A stretch of 64,000 bases of DNA. It comes from Arthrobacter sp. ES3-54 (GTDB lineage Bacteria > Actinomycetota > Actinomycetes > Actinomycetales > Micrococcaceae). Position numbers and translations under genes: made by a program. The stretch lies in assembly GCF_029504395.1 (NCBI RefSeq), contig NZ_JAQFIF010000012.1, forward strand, positions 37,803 to 101,802. Reading direction: 5' to 3'. The notes below the pieces were generated by a model that saw only the letters and a list, made by a program, of their open reading frames with translations, did no database searches and was not told the origin of the DNA. Shown here in pieces: positions 1 to 9,167 of the stretch; position 1 is the first letter of the stretch, and the number at the start of each line of letters is the position of its first letter.

Positions 1-1206
1 CTTCCGCTCATTGTCACCGCGTTGTTCGTGGCCCGCCGTCTCAGCCCGTCGACCAGGATCCGGATCGGGTCCCTTTCGATCGACCAGTTCGCGTCCGTGG
101 TGGCGTCTTTCACGCTGGCCTTCTTCTTCCTGGCTGTCGCCGGGGCGTTCGTGCCCAGCATGCTGATAGCGCTCCTTGGCGCCTTGGGACTCTTCGCGGC
201 CACCGTCCTGGCCCGCTGGATCCCGTTCTTTGCCGGCGACTTCCTGGGCCGGGAGGAAACGCCTGCCCACATCGTGGCCCGTGAAGCTGTTGCCCCGGTA
301 CAAAAGCCCCGTGCGCCCAAGACGCCGAAGACGCCGAAGCAGCCCAAAACGGCCAAGGACTCCGCGGGAAGTGCATCCAAGGCGGCAGCAACCGGCGCGG
401 CAGCATCCGGTGCCGCAGCAACCGGCGCGGCAGCATCGGGCGCGGCAGCGGGCTGGGGTAAGCGCCCGGCCGCCAGCAGCCCGGTAGCCAGCGGCCAGGC
501 GGCTGCGCCGGCGGCTACCTCACCGGCCGCGCCGGCGGCGGGGGCGCCTTCAACTGGAGCGGCATCCGTTGCAGCACCGGGCGCTGCGGCGCCCAGCGCA
601 CCGGCGACCCAGATTTCCGGCGTAGTACCCGCAGTCAGCGCGGCTGCCCCAGCGCCGTCGGCTGCGTCGACGCCGTCGAAGTCAGCTGAGCCGGCTGCTG
701 AGGCACGGTTCGCTGAGCCGGCTGCGTCCGGCGCTGAACAGACCCGGGCCGCCGCCGTCCCGGCCGCTGCTGCCGGTGCTGCCGCTGCCGCTGGTGCCGT
801 TGCCGGCGCAGGTGCGCCTACTGCCGCCGCTGCGCAGACCCCGCCCGCGGCTGAACAGACCGAGGCCGCTGACGTTCCGGCAACCCCCGGCGGCAGTGCC
901 CCCACCACCGTCAACCCCCAGGTCCGGCCCAACGAGCAGGTCCGCCCGCAGGAGCCCATCGGCGCCACCGTGGATCCCGCCAGCCGGCCCGCCGAGGACG
1001 ATGTCCACCCTGTGCACGAGGCGTTCTGGTTCGCCGTCGCACAGCCCCGCACCGCCGTCGACCCGCGCACCGGAGCCCCGGCGTTCGTCATTGAACCCGG
1101 CGGCTGGGTCCTTGCCATTGAGGACCGCGGCAACGAATTCCTGGTCCAGCACACCGACGGCCGGTTGGGCGTTTTGCGGGACCTCAGCAACATCGAACGC
1201 GGTTAG
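1..1206 (+). CDS. Partial membrane protein with Ala/Pro-rich linker, unknown function
   Basis: The reading frame is open to the left edge of the window, so the N-terminus is probably missing. The first in-window start-like codon is a TTG at 22, but the preceding seven codons are in frame and hydrophobic. What remains shows a cut transmembrane stretch, a soluble patch, two hydrophobic segments at about residues 27-70 (counted from the TTG), a long low-complexity Ala/Pro/Thr region (about 90-320) and a conserved-looking C-terminal domain of about 65 residues rich in aromatic and acidic residues. It ends 9 bp before nth on the same strand, so the two may be cotranscribed. I do not recognise the family and assign no function. 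Confidence 0.75.
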   Translation, partial: LPLIVTALFVARRLSPSTRIRIGSLSIDQFASVVASFTLAFFFLAVAGAFVPSMLIALLGALGLFAATVLARWIPFFAGDFLGREETPAHIVAREAVAPVQKPRAPKTPKTPKQPKTAKDSAGSASKAAATGAAASGAAATGAAASGAAAGWGKRPAASSPVASGQAAAPAATSPAAPAAGAPSTGAASVAAPGAAAPSAPATQISGVVPAVSAAAPAPSAASTPSKSAEPAAEARFAEPAASGAEQTRAAAVPAAAAGAAAAAGAVAGAGAPTAAAAQTPPAAEQTEAADVPATPGGSAPTTVNPQVRPNEQVRPQEPIGATVDPASRPAEDDVHPVHEAFWFAVAQPRTAVDPRTGAPAFVIEPGGWVLAIEDRGNEFLVQHTDGRLGVLRDLSNIERG

Positions 1207-1215
1207 CCAACCCCC

Positions 1216-2073
1216 GTGGCCACGGAATCCGGCAGCACGGTATCCGGCACCCCGGTCCCCGGGAGCGCCAGGCCCGGTGCGGCGCGGGCGTCCGGGGAGT
1301 CTGTCCTGGCGCTCAAGCGCCGCGCGCGCCGGATTAACCGGGAACTCGCGGAACAGTACCCCTATGCCCACGCGGAGCTGGACTTCCGCAGCCCGTTCGA
1401 GCTCGTGATAGCAACCGTGCTGTCCGCACAGACCACGGACGTGCTGGTCAACCAGATCACGCCCCTGCTGTTCGCGCGGTACCCGGATGCGCGGCAGATG
1501 GCAGAGGCGGATCCGGCCGAGCTGGAGGCCATCATCAAGCCCACCGGCTTCTTTCGCGCCAAGGCCAGAAATCTCCTGGCGCTGTGCACCCGGCTTGTGG
1601 ACGAGTACGACGGCGAGGTGCCGGGCCGGCTGGCGGACCTGGTGACGCTGCCCGGCGTCGGGCGGAAAACCGCGAACGTCGTGCTGGGCAATGCCTTCGG
1701 CATTCCGGGCATCACGGTGGACACCCACTTCGGCCGGCTGGCGCGTCGTTTGGGCTGGACGGAATCGGATGACCCGGTCCGGATCGAGTCCGACGTCGCT
1801 GCGCTGTTCGAACCGAAGGACTGGACCATGCTCTCGCACCGCGTCGTCTTTCACGGCCGCCGCGTCTGCCACTCCCGCAAGCCGGCCTGCGGCGCCTGCG
1901 CCGTCGCCAACTGGTGCCCCAGCTACGGGATGGGGGAAACCGATCCGGAGAAGGCAAAGAAACTGCTGAAGTACGAGCTCGCCCCGGGGCAGGAGGCACT
2001 GCTGGCCCGGTTGCTGGCCGAGACGCACCGGGCCGCGGAAATCCGGATGGAATCGCAGAGGAAGCAGCCGTGA
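1216..2073 (+). CDS. nth: Endonuclease III (DNA glycosylase/AP lyase)
   Basis: This enzyme excises oxidised pyrimidines and nicks abasic sites in base excision repair. The 285-residue protein has the helix-hairpin-helix LPGVGRKTA with the catalytic lysine at 151, the catalytic aspartate at 169 in ITVDTH, and the [4Fe-4S] cluster ligands C218-x6-C225-x2-C228-x5-C234. The start is a GTG, and about 28 N-terminal residues before the conserved core look disordered, as is common in actinobacterial homologues. Its stop codon overlaps the start of the NUDIX gene (GTGA), so the two are almost certainly translationally coupled. Confidence 0.97.
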   Translation: MATESGSTVSGTPVPGSARPGAARASGESVLALKRRARRINRELAEQYPYAHAELDFRSPFELVIATVLSAQTTDVLVNQITPLLFARYPDARQMAEADPAELEAIIKPTGFFRAKARNLLALCTRLVDEYDGEVPGRLADLVTLPGVGRKTANVVLGNAFGIPGITVDTHFGRLARRLGWTESDDPVRIESDVAALFEPKDWTMLSHRVVFHGRRVCHSRKPACGACAVANWCPSYGMGETDPEKAKKLLKYELAPGQEALLARLLAETHRAAEIRMESQRKQP

Positions 2074-2750
2074 CCGCGCGCCAGGACCTCGTTAACCTCG
2101 TTGCCGCGGTGGAGGCGGGCACGGCGCCGGCCCCTGATCCGCGCTGGCGGGAACTCGCCGTCGAGCCCGGCGAGCGGGTCCGCAGGGCCGCTGTGCTCAT
2201 GCTCTTTGGTGCGCTGGGCAACGATCCAGCCGAGTCCGAGAAGCTGCTGGCTCCAGCCGATTTGGACGTGCTGCTGCTGCAGCGGGCCCAAACCCTGGAG
2301 GACCATCCCGGGCAAGTGGCGTTTCCAGGCGGTGGCATCGACCCGGGTGAATCCGTGGTCGACGCTGCCCTTCGCGAGGCTGAAGAGGAGACCGGACTGA
2401 ACCCTGCGGGCGTGGACGTCCTCGGAGTGATGCCTGAACTGGCGCTGCCCCGGGGTAATTTCCTGGTCACCCCGGTCCTGGCCTGGTGGGCCGCCCAGTC
2501 ACCGGTCCGAGTGGTGGACTACGGTGAATCCGCCCAGGTGTTCCGTGTTCCGGTCCGGGATCTGCTGGACCCGGACAACCGGGTGATGGCAACGGTCAGC
2601 CGGGCCGGCCAAACGTTCCAGAGCCCCGCCTTCACCGTCAACGGCGTGGTGGTCTGGGGGTTTACCGGGATGATCCTGAACCAGCTCTTTGAACAGCTGG
2701 GCTGGGCCGTTCCGTGGGACCGCGCACGGTTCCACGCGATTGACGTGTGA
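2070..2750 (+). CDS. NUDIX hydrolase, CoA pyrophosphatase type
   Basis: The protein (226 aa) hydrolyses a nucleoside diphosphate derivative, most likely coenzyme A or its oxidised forms. The complete NUDIX box spans about residues 88-110 (G-x5-E-x7-REAEEETGL). Just before it lies the CoA-pyrophosphatase signature region LLLQRAQTLEDHPGQVAFPG. The GTG start overlaps the nth stop by 4 bp. An in-frame extension upstream exists but lies inside nth and is not needed. Pairing with endonuclease III fits a damage-control role, although the substrate is inferred from the motif only. Confidence 0.92.
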   Translation: MTARQDLVNLVAAVEAGTAPAPDPRWRELAVEPGERVRRAAVLMLFGALGNDPAESEKLLAPADLDVLLLQRAQTLEDHPGQVAFPGGGIDPGESVVDAALREAEEETGLNPAGVDVLGVMPELALPRGNFLVTPVLAWWAAQSPVRVVDYGESAQVFRVPVRDLLDPDNRVMATVSRAGQTFQSPAFTVNGVVVWGFTGMILNQLFEQLGWAVPWDRARFHAIDV

Positions 2751-2774
2751 ACCCTCAGGGCACCGGCCGGTCCG

Positions 2775-3035
2775 CTAGCCGGTAGCCACGGCGCTGCGCG
2801 CCAGGGGAGCGCGCGCCCGTCCTCCCGACCTGCCGGCGGCGGCCCGCGAGTGCGTACTGGAACCGTCCACAATCAGGCCGGTCGCGGCGTTCTCGCGCAC
2901 GGCGTTGATGCCCGCCGCCGCGCTTTTGATGGAGCTGAAGAGCGGTGACACGGCCACTACCGTGCCATCCGCCGCCGTCAACCTAAAGAAATATGCCTTG
3001 TCGCCAGCCTGCGCGATCTCAAAAATGCCAGCCAA
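2775..3035 (-). CDS. DUF1508 (YegP-type) small protein
   Basis: This is a small soluble protein of 86 residues carrying one DUF1508 domain: FEIAQAGDKAYFFRLTAADG, then S-SIKSAAAGINAVRENA. The family consists of one or two short beta-beta-beta-alpha repeats whose biochemical role is not established. I chose the TTG at 3035 because a strong GGGGAGG ribosome site lies about 6 nt before it and the domain begins immediately; the longer frame to 3134 adds unrelated residues. The C-terminal 30 residues are Arg/Ala/Ser-rich and look disordered. It converges on the NUDIX gene with a 24-bp gap. Confidence 0.8.
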   Translation of the reverse strand: MAGIFEIAQAGDKAYFFRLTAADGTVVAVSPLFSSIKSAAAGINAVRENAATGLIVDGSSTHSRAAAGRSGGRARAPLARSAVATG

Positions 3036-3178
3036 ACTGCTGCCTCCCCAATTTCCTTGCCTCGTTGCAATAGCCGGCGGTTCGTACGGGAAATTCGCCG
3101 GCCTTCTCGAGGGTAGCCCGGTGATGGAGCCCACACAACGCTACCGACGGGTACGTTACAGGCGGTGACCTCGGTCAC

Positions 3179-4909
3179 TCATTTGGCGTTGTCGTACGAG
3201 TCCACCACCGCTACGCTGACCGGAAATTCCACCGGAATCCGGCCGAACAGCAGCTCCTTGGCGGCAGCTGCGGAGTCCTCGATCGCCTTGATGCAATCCC
3301 CGACGGCGCTTTCGGGGCAGTGCACCATTACTTCGTCGTGGAGGAAGAACACCAGTTCGCCAACGGCGGCGCCGTCCGATTGCATGGCGCGCAGCCGGCG
3401 TCGCAATTCAGCGAGCCAGCACGCCGCCCAATCAGCGGCCGAGCCCTGGACCACGAAGTTCCGGGTGAAGCGGCCGCGCGAGCGGGCGATCGAGTCCGCC
3501 CGGCGCTGTTCTTCCGCGGTGGTGGAGTGCTGGCTCTGCAACCAGCGGTCCGACGGCGGCGGGCTGCTCCGGCCCAGCCGTGAGGTGACGGTCCTGCCGG
3601 CTTCGCCGTCGCGGGCAGCTTGCTCGACGAAGCCCACGGCGCGGGGGTACGTGCGGGCCAGCTGGGGCATCAGCCGACCGGACTCACCCGTCGTCGCCCC
3701 GTAGATGGCTCCGAGGAGGGCCACCTTGGCTTTTGCCCGGTCGCCGCCGAAGCCCTGCGCGGCAATGCCTGCATAGAGGTCCTTGTCCCGGGCGGCCTCG
3801 GCCATTTTGGCATCCTGCGCCAGCGCCACGAGCACTCGCGGTTCCAGCTGCGAGGCGTCGGCAACGATCAGTTTGTGGCCTGGATCGGCGTGGACCGCGC
3901 CGCGGACCTGGCGCGGGATTTGCAGCGCCCCGCCGCCCCGGGACGCCCACCGGCCCGACACCACGCCGCCCACCACGTACTCAGGCTGGAACCGGCCGTC
4001 CTTCACCCAAGTATCAAGCCACGCCCAGCCATTGGCCGCGTGCAGACGGGCCAGTTTCTTGTAGGTCAGCAACGGCACGATCGCGGGGTGGCTGGATTCC
4101 TTCAGCTCCCATTGGCGGGTGGTCTTCACTTCGATGCCGTTGCGGTGCAGGGCGCGCATGAGCTCCTGCGGGGAGTCCGGGTTCAGCGCCGGCGACTTCA
4201 GCAGCAGCCTCAGTTCGGCTGTGAGCGATTCGAGTTTGGCCGGACGGCGGCCCGGAGCCGGGCGGGGGCCGAGGTGATCCGCGAGAATCTGCTCGTGCAG
4301 TTCCTCCCGCCACGGGACACCGGTGTGCTGCATTTCGGCGGCGATCATGGCCCCGGCCGATTCTGCTGCGAGCAACAGCTGCAGCCGTTGGCGGCGGCTC
4401 GCGTCGGTGACGATCGCCGTGCTGGAGTCCGTTCCCGCCTGGCTCAGTGCCTCCTGCTGCGCGGCGTACTCGGCGCGAAGAGCCTCAAGGGATTGGCCGG
4501 GACGCTGACCGGGGGCCGGGGCATCGAACAGGGCCCCCTGTTCCGGCGGCGGGGCAGGGGGCTGCAGGCCCCGCGGTGGCTGCTGCAGCTCGTCGTCCTG
4601 CGTCAGCTTCTCCGCCGCCTGCGCATAGCCGGTGTGGGCGGTGAACTCCGAGTGGGCCAAGATCGAACCGCACAACGTGAGGTCGTAGCAGCGCTCGAGT
4701 TCCACCGCGGCGCCCAGAAGCGCCGGATACCAGTCCTGCGTCCGGTGCCAGATCCAGCGCGGGTGCCGCTCCTCAAGCCCGCGCACCACTCCGGCGAGGT
4801 CGCCGGCGCTGACAACCCGGGGTTCCGGATTGGACGGTTCGGGGGCGCCGTCCGCCGTGAGTTGCTGCAGCGCCGCGCCGTCGGCGTGGGCAGCGAGCAG
4901 CAGGTACAT
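3179..4909 (-). CDS. Family A DNA polymerase-like protein ('bifunctional 3'-5' exonuclease/DNA polymerase')
   Basis: The 576-residue protein keeps the Pol I palm and finger motifs: motif A VADASQLEPR (about residue 346), motif B with R-D-K and the KVALLGAIYG helix (about 396), and motif C LHDEV (about 525). It is far shorter than PolA, has no 5' nuclease domain, and its N-terminal 190 residues resemble a reduced proofreading domain in which I cannot point to a full DEDD set. The ATG at 4909 is preferred because the longer frame runs antisense through cpaE. It is divergent from the Tad operon with a 135-bp gap. It is probably a repair or accessory polymerase rather than the replicative Pol I. 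Confidence 0.88.
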   Translation of the reverse strand: MYLLLAAHADGAALQQLTADGAPEPSNPEPRVVSAGDLAGVVRGLEERHPRWIWHRTQDWYPALLGAAVELERCYDLTLCGSILAHSEFTAHTGYAQAAEKLTQDDELQQPPRGLQPPAPPPEQGALFDAPAPGQRPGQSLEALRAEYAAQQEALSQAGTDSSTAIVTDASRRQRLQLLLAAESAGAMIAAEMQHTGVPWREELHEQILADHLGPRPAPGRRPAKLESLTAELRLLLKSPALNPDSPQELMRALHRNGIEVKTTRQWELKESSHPAIVPLLTYKKLARLHAANGWAWLDTWVKDGRFQPEYVVGGVVSGRWASRGGGALQIPRQVRGAVHADPGHKLIVADASQLEPRVLVALAQDAKMAEAARDKDLYAGIAAQGFGGDRAKAKVALLGAIYGATTGESGRLMPQLARTYPRAVGFVEQAARDGEAGRTVTSRLGRSSPPPSDRWLQSQHSTTAEEQRRADSIARSRGRFTRNFVVQGSAADWAACWLAELRRRLRAMQSDGAAVGELVFFLHDEVMVHCPESAVGDCIKAIEDSAAAAKELLFGRIPVEFPVSVAVVDSYDNAK

Positions 4910-5044
4910 AGGGTCAATTCTGCCCTGCTCCGGGGCGTGGTCCGTGCGCATTTCCTGGTCGCGGCGGCAGGAAGGCCGCGGTGCTTGTCCACATAGCCCA
5001 CGATGGCGGTTACGCTGCGCTCGCCGCCCGGGCACAGTGGCAGC

Positions 5045-6154
5045 ATGAACAGGCACCAGCAACGTGGTCCAGGCTCGCCGCCTCCGCCGGAGCAGGGGCC
5101 CTGGATCCCCGGAGATTCGGCGGAAACCCTGCTCGTCACCGGGGTCGAGGTGCTGCGCGGCGAAGTGGAACGCATCGTCGCTGCGGCCGGCGGCCAGTTG
5201 CGGACGGTGCAGGACGTTGCCGAGGCTGCACCGTTCTGGGATGCCGCGGCCGCCGTGCTGGTGGGCAGCGACATCCGCGAGTTGCCGCCCCGGCGGAGGG
5301 CTCCTGCCGTGCTGCTCGGCCTCAAGGGTGACGGGGACGGACTGTGGCATCTGGCCGCCGCAGTCGGGGCTGAACGCGTCGCGGTGCTGCCGGACGCGGC
5401 CGCCTGGCTGGCGGAATACCTGAGCCGGTCCCGCGCGCCGGAAGCCGGCGGACTGGTTCTGGGTCTCACCGGCGGCTGCGGCGGTGCCGGGGCCACGACG
5501 GCCGCCATCTTGATCGCGCAGGCCGCCGCCGAAACCGGGATCCGCGTGCTCCTGATCGACGGCGACCCCTGTGGCGGCGGTCTGGAACTGTCGTTGGCCG
5601 CCGAGGACGCCCCCGGGCTCCGGTGGCCGGATCTGGCCGGGGTGAGCGGCAGCATCGACCCTGCCCAGCTGCACGATGCGCTGCCGGTCGCCGGCGGATT
5701 CGCCTTCCTGTCGTGGCCGGGAACCCGGGATCGTGCCGCCGGTGTGGACGCGGTCACCGTGGCCGCGGTTCTCGATGCCGCCCGCCGCGGCTGCGAGTTG
5801 GTCGTGCTGGATATGGGCCGGGAACGGGAGGCTTTACGGGCCTTCGCCGGCGAATGCGACCGGATCATCGTCGTCGCGCCCGCCCGGCTGCGGGCCGCCG
5901 TCGCCACGGCGTGGCTGCTGCAGGAGCTTCCCCTTGTGGACACCGCGCTCGTGGTCCGGGCCGGTCCCGGCGCCGCCTTGGATGCGCCGCTGATCGCCGA
6001 CTCCGTGGGGCTCGCCCTTCAGGGCATCATGCCAGACATCAAGGGTCTGGCAGGAGCAACGGAACTCGGCCGCCTTCTGGAAGCCGGCCGGCAGCGCGCC
6101 GTACGCCGGTTCGGCGCCGGAGTCCTTGACCTGAACGGCGGAGATGACTCATGA
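5045..6154 (+). CDS. CpaE/TadZ-like protein of the helicase/secretion neighborhood
   Basis: This is the first gene of a Tad-type pilus operon. CpaE/TadZ proteins are MinD/ParA relatives that place the pilus machine at the membrane. The 369-residue protein has an N-terminal receiver-like region, then a P-loop ATPase fold with LTGGCGGAGATT (about residue 139), LLIDGDP and LVVLDMG. The P-loop lacks both lysines of the deviant Walker A motif, so ATP hydrolysis is doubtful. The ATG at 5045 is the only well-placed start; no strong ribosome site is visible. The stop overlaps the next start by ATGA, which indicates coupling. Confidence 0.88.
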   Translation: MNRHQQRGPGSPPPPEQGPWIPGDSAETLLVTGVEVLRGEVERIVAAAGGQLRTVQDVAEAAPFWDAAAAVLVGSDIRELPPRRRAPAVLLGLKGDGDGLWHLAAAVGAERVAVLPDAAAWLAEYLSRSRAPEAGGLVLGLTGGCGGAGATTAAILIAQAAAETGIRVLLIDGDPCGGGLELSLAAEDAPGLRWPDLAGVSGSIDPAQLHDALPVAGGFAFLSWPGTRDRAAGVDAVTVAAVLDAARRGCELVVLDMGREREALRAFAGECDRIIVVAPARLRAAVATAWLLQELPLVDTALVVRAGPGAALDAPLIADSVGLALQGIMPDIKGLAGATELGRLLEAGRQRAVRRFGAGVLDLNGGDDS

Positions 6155-7491
6155 GTGCCCATGCGGCCGTGGAACCCGCCGAACCCGAACAGCCCACCGG
6201 GCGGGCGCCGGGCCGCAGGCGCTCGCAGGGATTTCTCGACCAGACGCTGCTGGATTCCGTGCGCGAGTCCGTCATGGCAGATGCTACGCCGGTGACCCCG
6301 TCGCGGGTGGCGGCCGCGGTCCAGGCGAGCGGACGGCTGCTCGGCACGGCCGGCGCCCTGGCCGCGGTGGAGAGCATCAGCGCGGAACTGAACGGCCTGG
6401 GCCCCCTGCAGCCGCTCACCCGGGACCCCGCCGTGACGGACATCTTTGTCAACGGGCCGGACTCGGTCTGGCTGGACCGCGGCGGTGGTCTGGAAAAGGC
6501 GCCGGTCGTCTTTTCCGGGGAGCCGCAGATCCGGGCCCTCGCCGCGAGGCTGGTGGCAGCCGGCGGGCGCCGCCTGGATGACGGTTCGCCGTGCGTCGAC
6601 GTCCGGCTCGACGGCGGCTACCGGGTGCACGCGGTGCTGCCGCCCATTTCCACGGCCGGAACCCTCCTGAGCGTGCGCATCCGCCGGGCCACGGTCTTCA
6701 CCATGCCCGAGCTCAGGCGAGACGGCATGTTCGGGTCCGGGACTGTCGGGAGCCTGGTCCAGTCCGTGCTCGAACGCATGGTGGCGTCCAGGCTGAGCTT
6801 CCTCATCAGCGGTGCCACCGGCTCGGGGAAAACGACGCTACTGGCTACGCTGCTGGGACTGTGCCACCCCGGGGAGAGACTCGTCCTGATTGAGGACGCC
6901 GCGGAACTGAATCCGGTCCACCCGCACGTCGTCTCGCTGGAATCCCGGCACGGAAACCTGGAAGGCGGCGGTGCCGTGGACCTCGGCGAACTGGTCCGCC
7001 AGGCCCTGAGGATGCGGCCGGACCGGCTGGTGGTGGGCGAATGCCGCGGCGCGGAGGTCCGCGAGCTGCTCTCGGCCATGAACACCGGACATACGGGAGG
7101 CGGCGGGACCATCCACGCGAATGAGGCCGCGGCTGTGCCCGCCCGGCTGGCGGCCCTTGGCGCGCTCGCCGGCATGGGCCAGGACGCCGTACGGCTGCAG
7201 GTCGCCAGTGCGATCGACGCCGTCGTACATGTCGAACGGACCGAAACCGGGCGCCAGGTCGCGAGCATTGGAATCATGGAGGCCGACGACATTGGCCTGA
7301 CAGTCACCGGCGCACTGGACGTCCAACAAGGCCAGCTCCGCTTCGGCCGGGCCTGGCCGCAGCTGGCGGACCGTCTCGGCCTGGATCCCGGCTTGGCCGG
7401 AGCGGGTCCCTCCGAGCTGCAGGAAGCGCGGCTGGCAGAGCGCCCGCCGGGATCCGGACACGAACCCGCGGGGGCATGGACGCTGCGATGA
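6151..7491 (+). CDS. Tad pilus assembly ATPase, CpaF/TadA family
   Basis: This is the secretion-ATPase motor of the Tad pilus: a cytoplasmic hexamer that powers pilin polymerisation and possibly retraction. The 446-residue protein has an N-terminal domain, then Walker A GATGSGKTT (about residue 221), a Walker B-region LVLIEDAAEL, the MRPDRLVVGECRGAE segment and HTGGGGTIHAN, all typical of the CpaF family. It is coupled at both ends by ATGA overlaps, with cpaE upstream and tadB downstream. The C-terminal 40 residues are variable. Confidence 0.95.
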   Translation: MSAHAAVEPAEPEQPTGRAPGRRRSQGFLDQTLLDSVRESVMADATPVTPSRVAAAVQASGRLLGTAGALAAVESISAELNGLGPLQPLTRDPAVTDIFVNGPDSVWLDRGGGLEKAPVVFSGEPQIRALAARLVAAGGRRLDDGSPCVDVRLDGGYRVHAVLPPISTAGTLLSVRIRRATVFTMPELRRDGMFGSGTVGSLVQSVLERMVASRLSFLISGATGSGKTTLLATLLGLCHPGERLVLIEDAAELNPVHPHVVSLESRHGNLEGGGAVDLGELVRQALRMRPDRLVVGECRGAEVRELLSAMNTGHTGGGGTIHANEAAAVPARLAALGALAGMGQDAVRLQVASAIDAVVHVERTETGRQVASIGIMEADDIGLTVTGALDVQQGQLRFGRAWPQLADRLGLDPGLAGAGPSELQEARLAERPPGSGHEPAGAWTLR

Positions 7492-8384
7492 CCATCCTCC
7501 TGATCAGCGCTTTGGTGCTGGCCGTGTGGCTGGCATTTCCCTCCTCGCGCGCGGCCGGTCAGCGCACTCGCAGGGCATTGCAAGGCATCGGCACGGGAAG
7601 TTCCGCCGCCGAAGGGCAGCCGCGATCCCGCCTGCTTAGAGCAGTCCGGCGATTCGGTGGCTTGCACGGTAGGGGATCCGCAGGTGCTGGGCCCGTCCCA
7701 ATGACTGTCGTGGTCCAACAGTTGGCCGCGCTGCTGAAGGGAGGGCGCATCCCCGCCCGGCTGTGGGACGAACTCTGGGTCCTGTACGGCGGGGACGCTG
7801 CGCGGGAACGGTCCGCGGGCCAGATGGCGGGGCACGGTGCAGGCCGCGACCAGGCCCGCGAAGGCTCCGGAACGGTCCTCGGCCCGGACTCCCTCAGGAT
7901 CCTTGCGGCCGCGCGTGCAGCCGCCCTGCGCGGGTCCTCCGTGGCCGCGGCCATCCGTCGCGAGGTCTCCGGCGGGTCTGCCGGCGCGGGCACGGTCGTC
8001 TTAGCCAGGGGGGCGGTGGGCGTCCTGGCCGGTCGGGACGTGCGCGTGTGGGGCGAGCTCGCCGCATGCTTTGACACAGCCGAGGCCAGCGGTTGCCCGC
8101 TGGCCGATGTCCTGGCGCGCTTTGCCGCCCACCTTGAGACGGAGGACGACGCCGAGGCCGCCCGGCAGACCGCCCTGGCGGGGCCGCGCGCGACTGTCCG
8201 TTTACTGACCTGGCTCCCGCTGTCCGGCCTGGCGCTCGGCCTGCTGCTTGGCGTGGACCCGGTGGCGACACTGCTGGGGAACCCCTGGGGCCTCGCGGCG
8301 CTGGCGGCAGGTGTGGCGCTGACCGCCGTCGGCCGGTTGTGGTCCTCACGGCTAGTCCAGGCCGCGGCGGAAGCCCCATCGTGA
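7488..8384 (+). CDS. TadB-like pilus assembly membrane protein (type II secretion F domain)
   Basis: TadB and TadC form the inner-membrane platform that couples the CpaF motor to pilin. The 298-residue protein starts with a transmembrane helix, has a divergent T2SSF helical domain in the middle, and ends with two hydrophobic segments (about residues 230-250 and 262-283). The ATG at 7488 overlaps the cpaF stop as ATGA; an upstream ATG at 7476 would add four residues and is less likely. The domain is poorly conserved, so the call rests partly on its position between cpaF and the second F-domain gene. Confidence 0.85.
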   Translation: MTILLISALVLAVWLAFPSSRAAGQRTRRALQGIGTGSSAAEGQPRSRLLRAVRRFGGLHGRGSAGAGPVPMTVVVQQLAALLKGGRIPARLWDELWVLYGGDAARERSAGQMAGHGAGRDQAREGSGTVLGPDSLRILAAARAAALRGSSVAAAIRREVSGGSAGAGTVVLARGAVGVLAGRDVRVWGELAACFDTAEASGCPLADVLARFAAHLETEDDAEAARQTALAGPRATVRLLTWLPLSGLALGLLLGVDPVATLLGNPWGLAALAAGVALTAVGRLWSSRLVQAAAEAPS

Positions 8385-8397
8385 CTCCGCGGCCGCC

Positions 8398-9027
8398 GTG
8401 AGGCCCGAACTGACCGGATTCGTGGTGGCAACGAGCCTTGCCGGTGCAGCCGTCGTGGTCCTCGCCCGCCCGGGACGTGTCCGCCGGCGGCTCCGGCACC
8501 AATTTCCGGCCCCGGCCGATCCGGCTGACCCGGCTGACCCGGCCACCCGAAGTCCGGCGCCCCGCGGCGCCGGACGGCATGGGCGTCACGGCTTCCCAGG
8601 TCTGCGGGATACCGCCATGATGCTGGAATTGATCGGCGCAATGCTGGATGCGGGCGCCGGGCTTGGCCGGTCCCTCGAACTCGTCGCCGCCCTTGTGCCT
8701 CCGGAACTCGGGCGGCAGCTTCGGCCGGTTGTGTCGGCACTCGCAATCGGCGCCGACTGGGACACAGCATGGCGCAGTTCCGGTGCCCGGGCGCCCCAGC
8801 TCCTCGCCCTGCGCGACGGGCTTTGCTTCGCCGCGCTCACCGGCGCCCCCTCCTCAGCGCTGCTCTATGCCCAGGCCGCCCGGCTTCGCCGCGAACGCAA
8901 CAGGGCTGCCGAGCAGCGTGCGGCGGCGCTGGGCGTGAAGCTCGTTGTGCCGCTGGGCCTGTGCTCCCTGCCGGCGTTTGTGTGCCTCGGCGTCGTGCCC
9001 GTGCTCCTGGGGCTGCTCCCGGCCTGA
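8398..9027 (+). CDS. TadC-like pilus assembly membrane protein (type II secretion F domain)
   Basis: This is the second platform protein of the Tad system, 209 residues. It has an N-terminal transmembrane segment, a T2SSF helical bundle beginning at about residue 65 (LELIGAMLDAGAGLGRSLEL) and a C-terminal hydrophobic helix pair rich in Leu/Val/Pro. The GTG at 8398 is 13 bp after tadB. It is shorter than the usual TadC of about 300 residues, like other actinobacterial helicase/secretion neighborhood members. An intergenic gap of 140 bp follows before the pilin, which suggests the pilin may have its own promoter or a processed junction. Confidence 0.85.
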   Translation: MRPELTGFVVATSLAGAAVVVLARPGRVRRRLRHQFPAPADPADPADPATRSPAPRGAGRHGRHGFPGLRDTAMMLELIGAMLDAGAGLGRSLELVAALVPPELGRQLRPVVSALAIGADWDTAWRSSGARAPQLLALRDGLCFAALTGAPSSALLYAQAARLRRERNRAAEQRAAALGVKLVVPLGLCSLPAFVCLGVVPVLLGLLPA

Positions 9028-9167
9028 TGCCGGCAGTTCTCCTCCACACCCCGGGCGTAGGGGCACGTTTTCCACTTGGCGGACCTCGGGGCTTACGGCG
9101 CACCAGCCCAGCCGGGAGAGTGGAACCAGCCGGCGATCCTGCCGGTGTCCCGTGGAAGGAAAAGCAG

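Noticed and set aside
3620..4996. Plus-strand open frame opposite the polymerase-like gene
   Set aside because: Arg/Gly-rich shadow with no recognisable motif.
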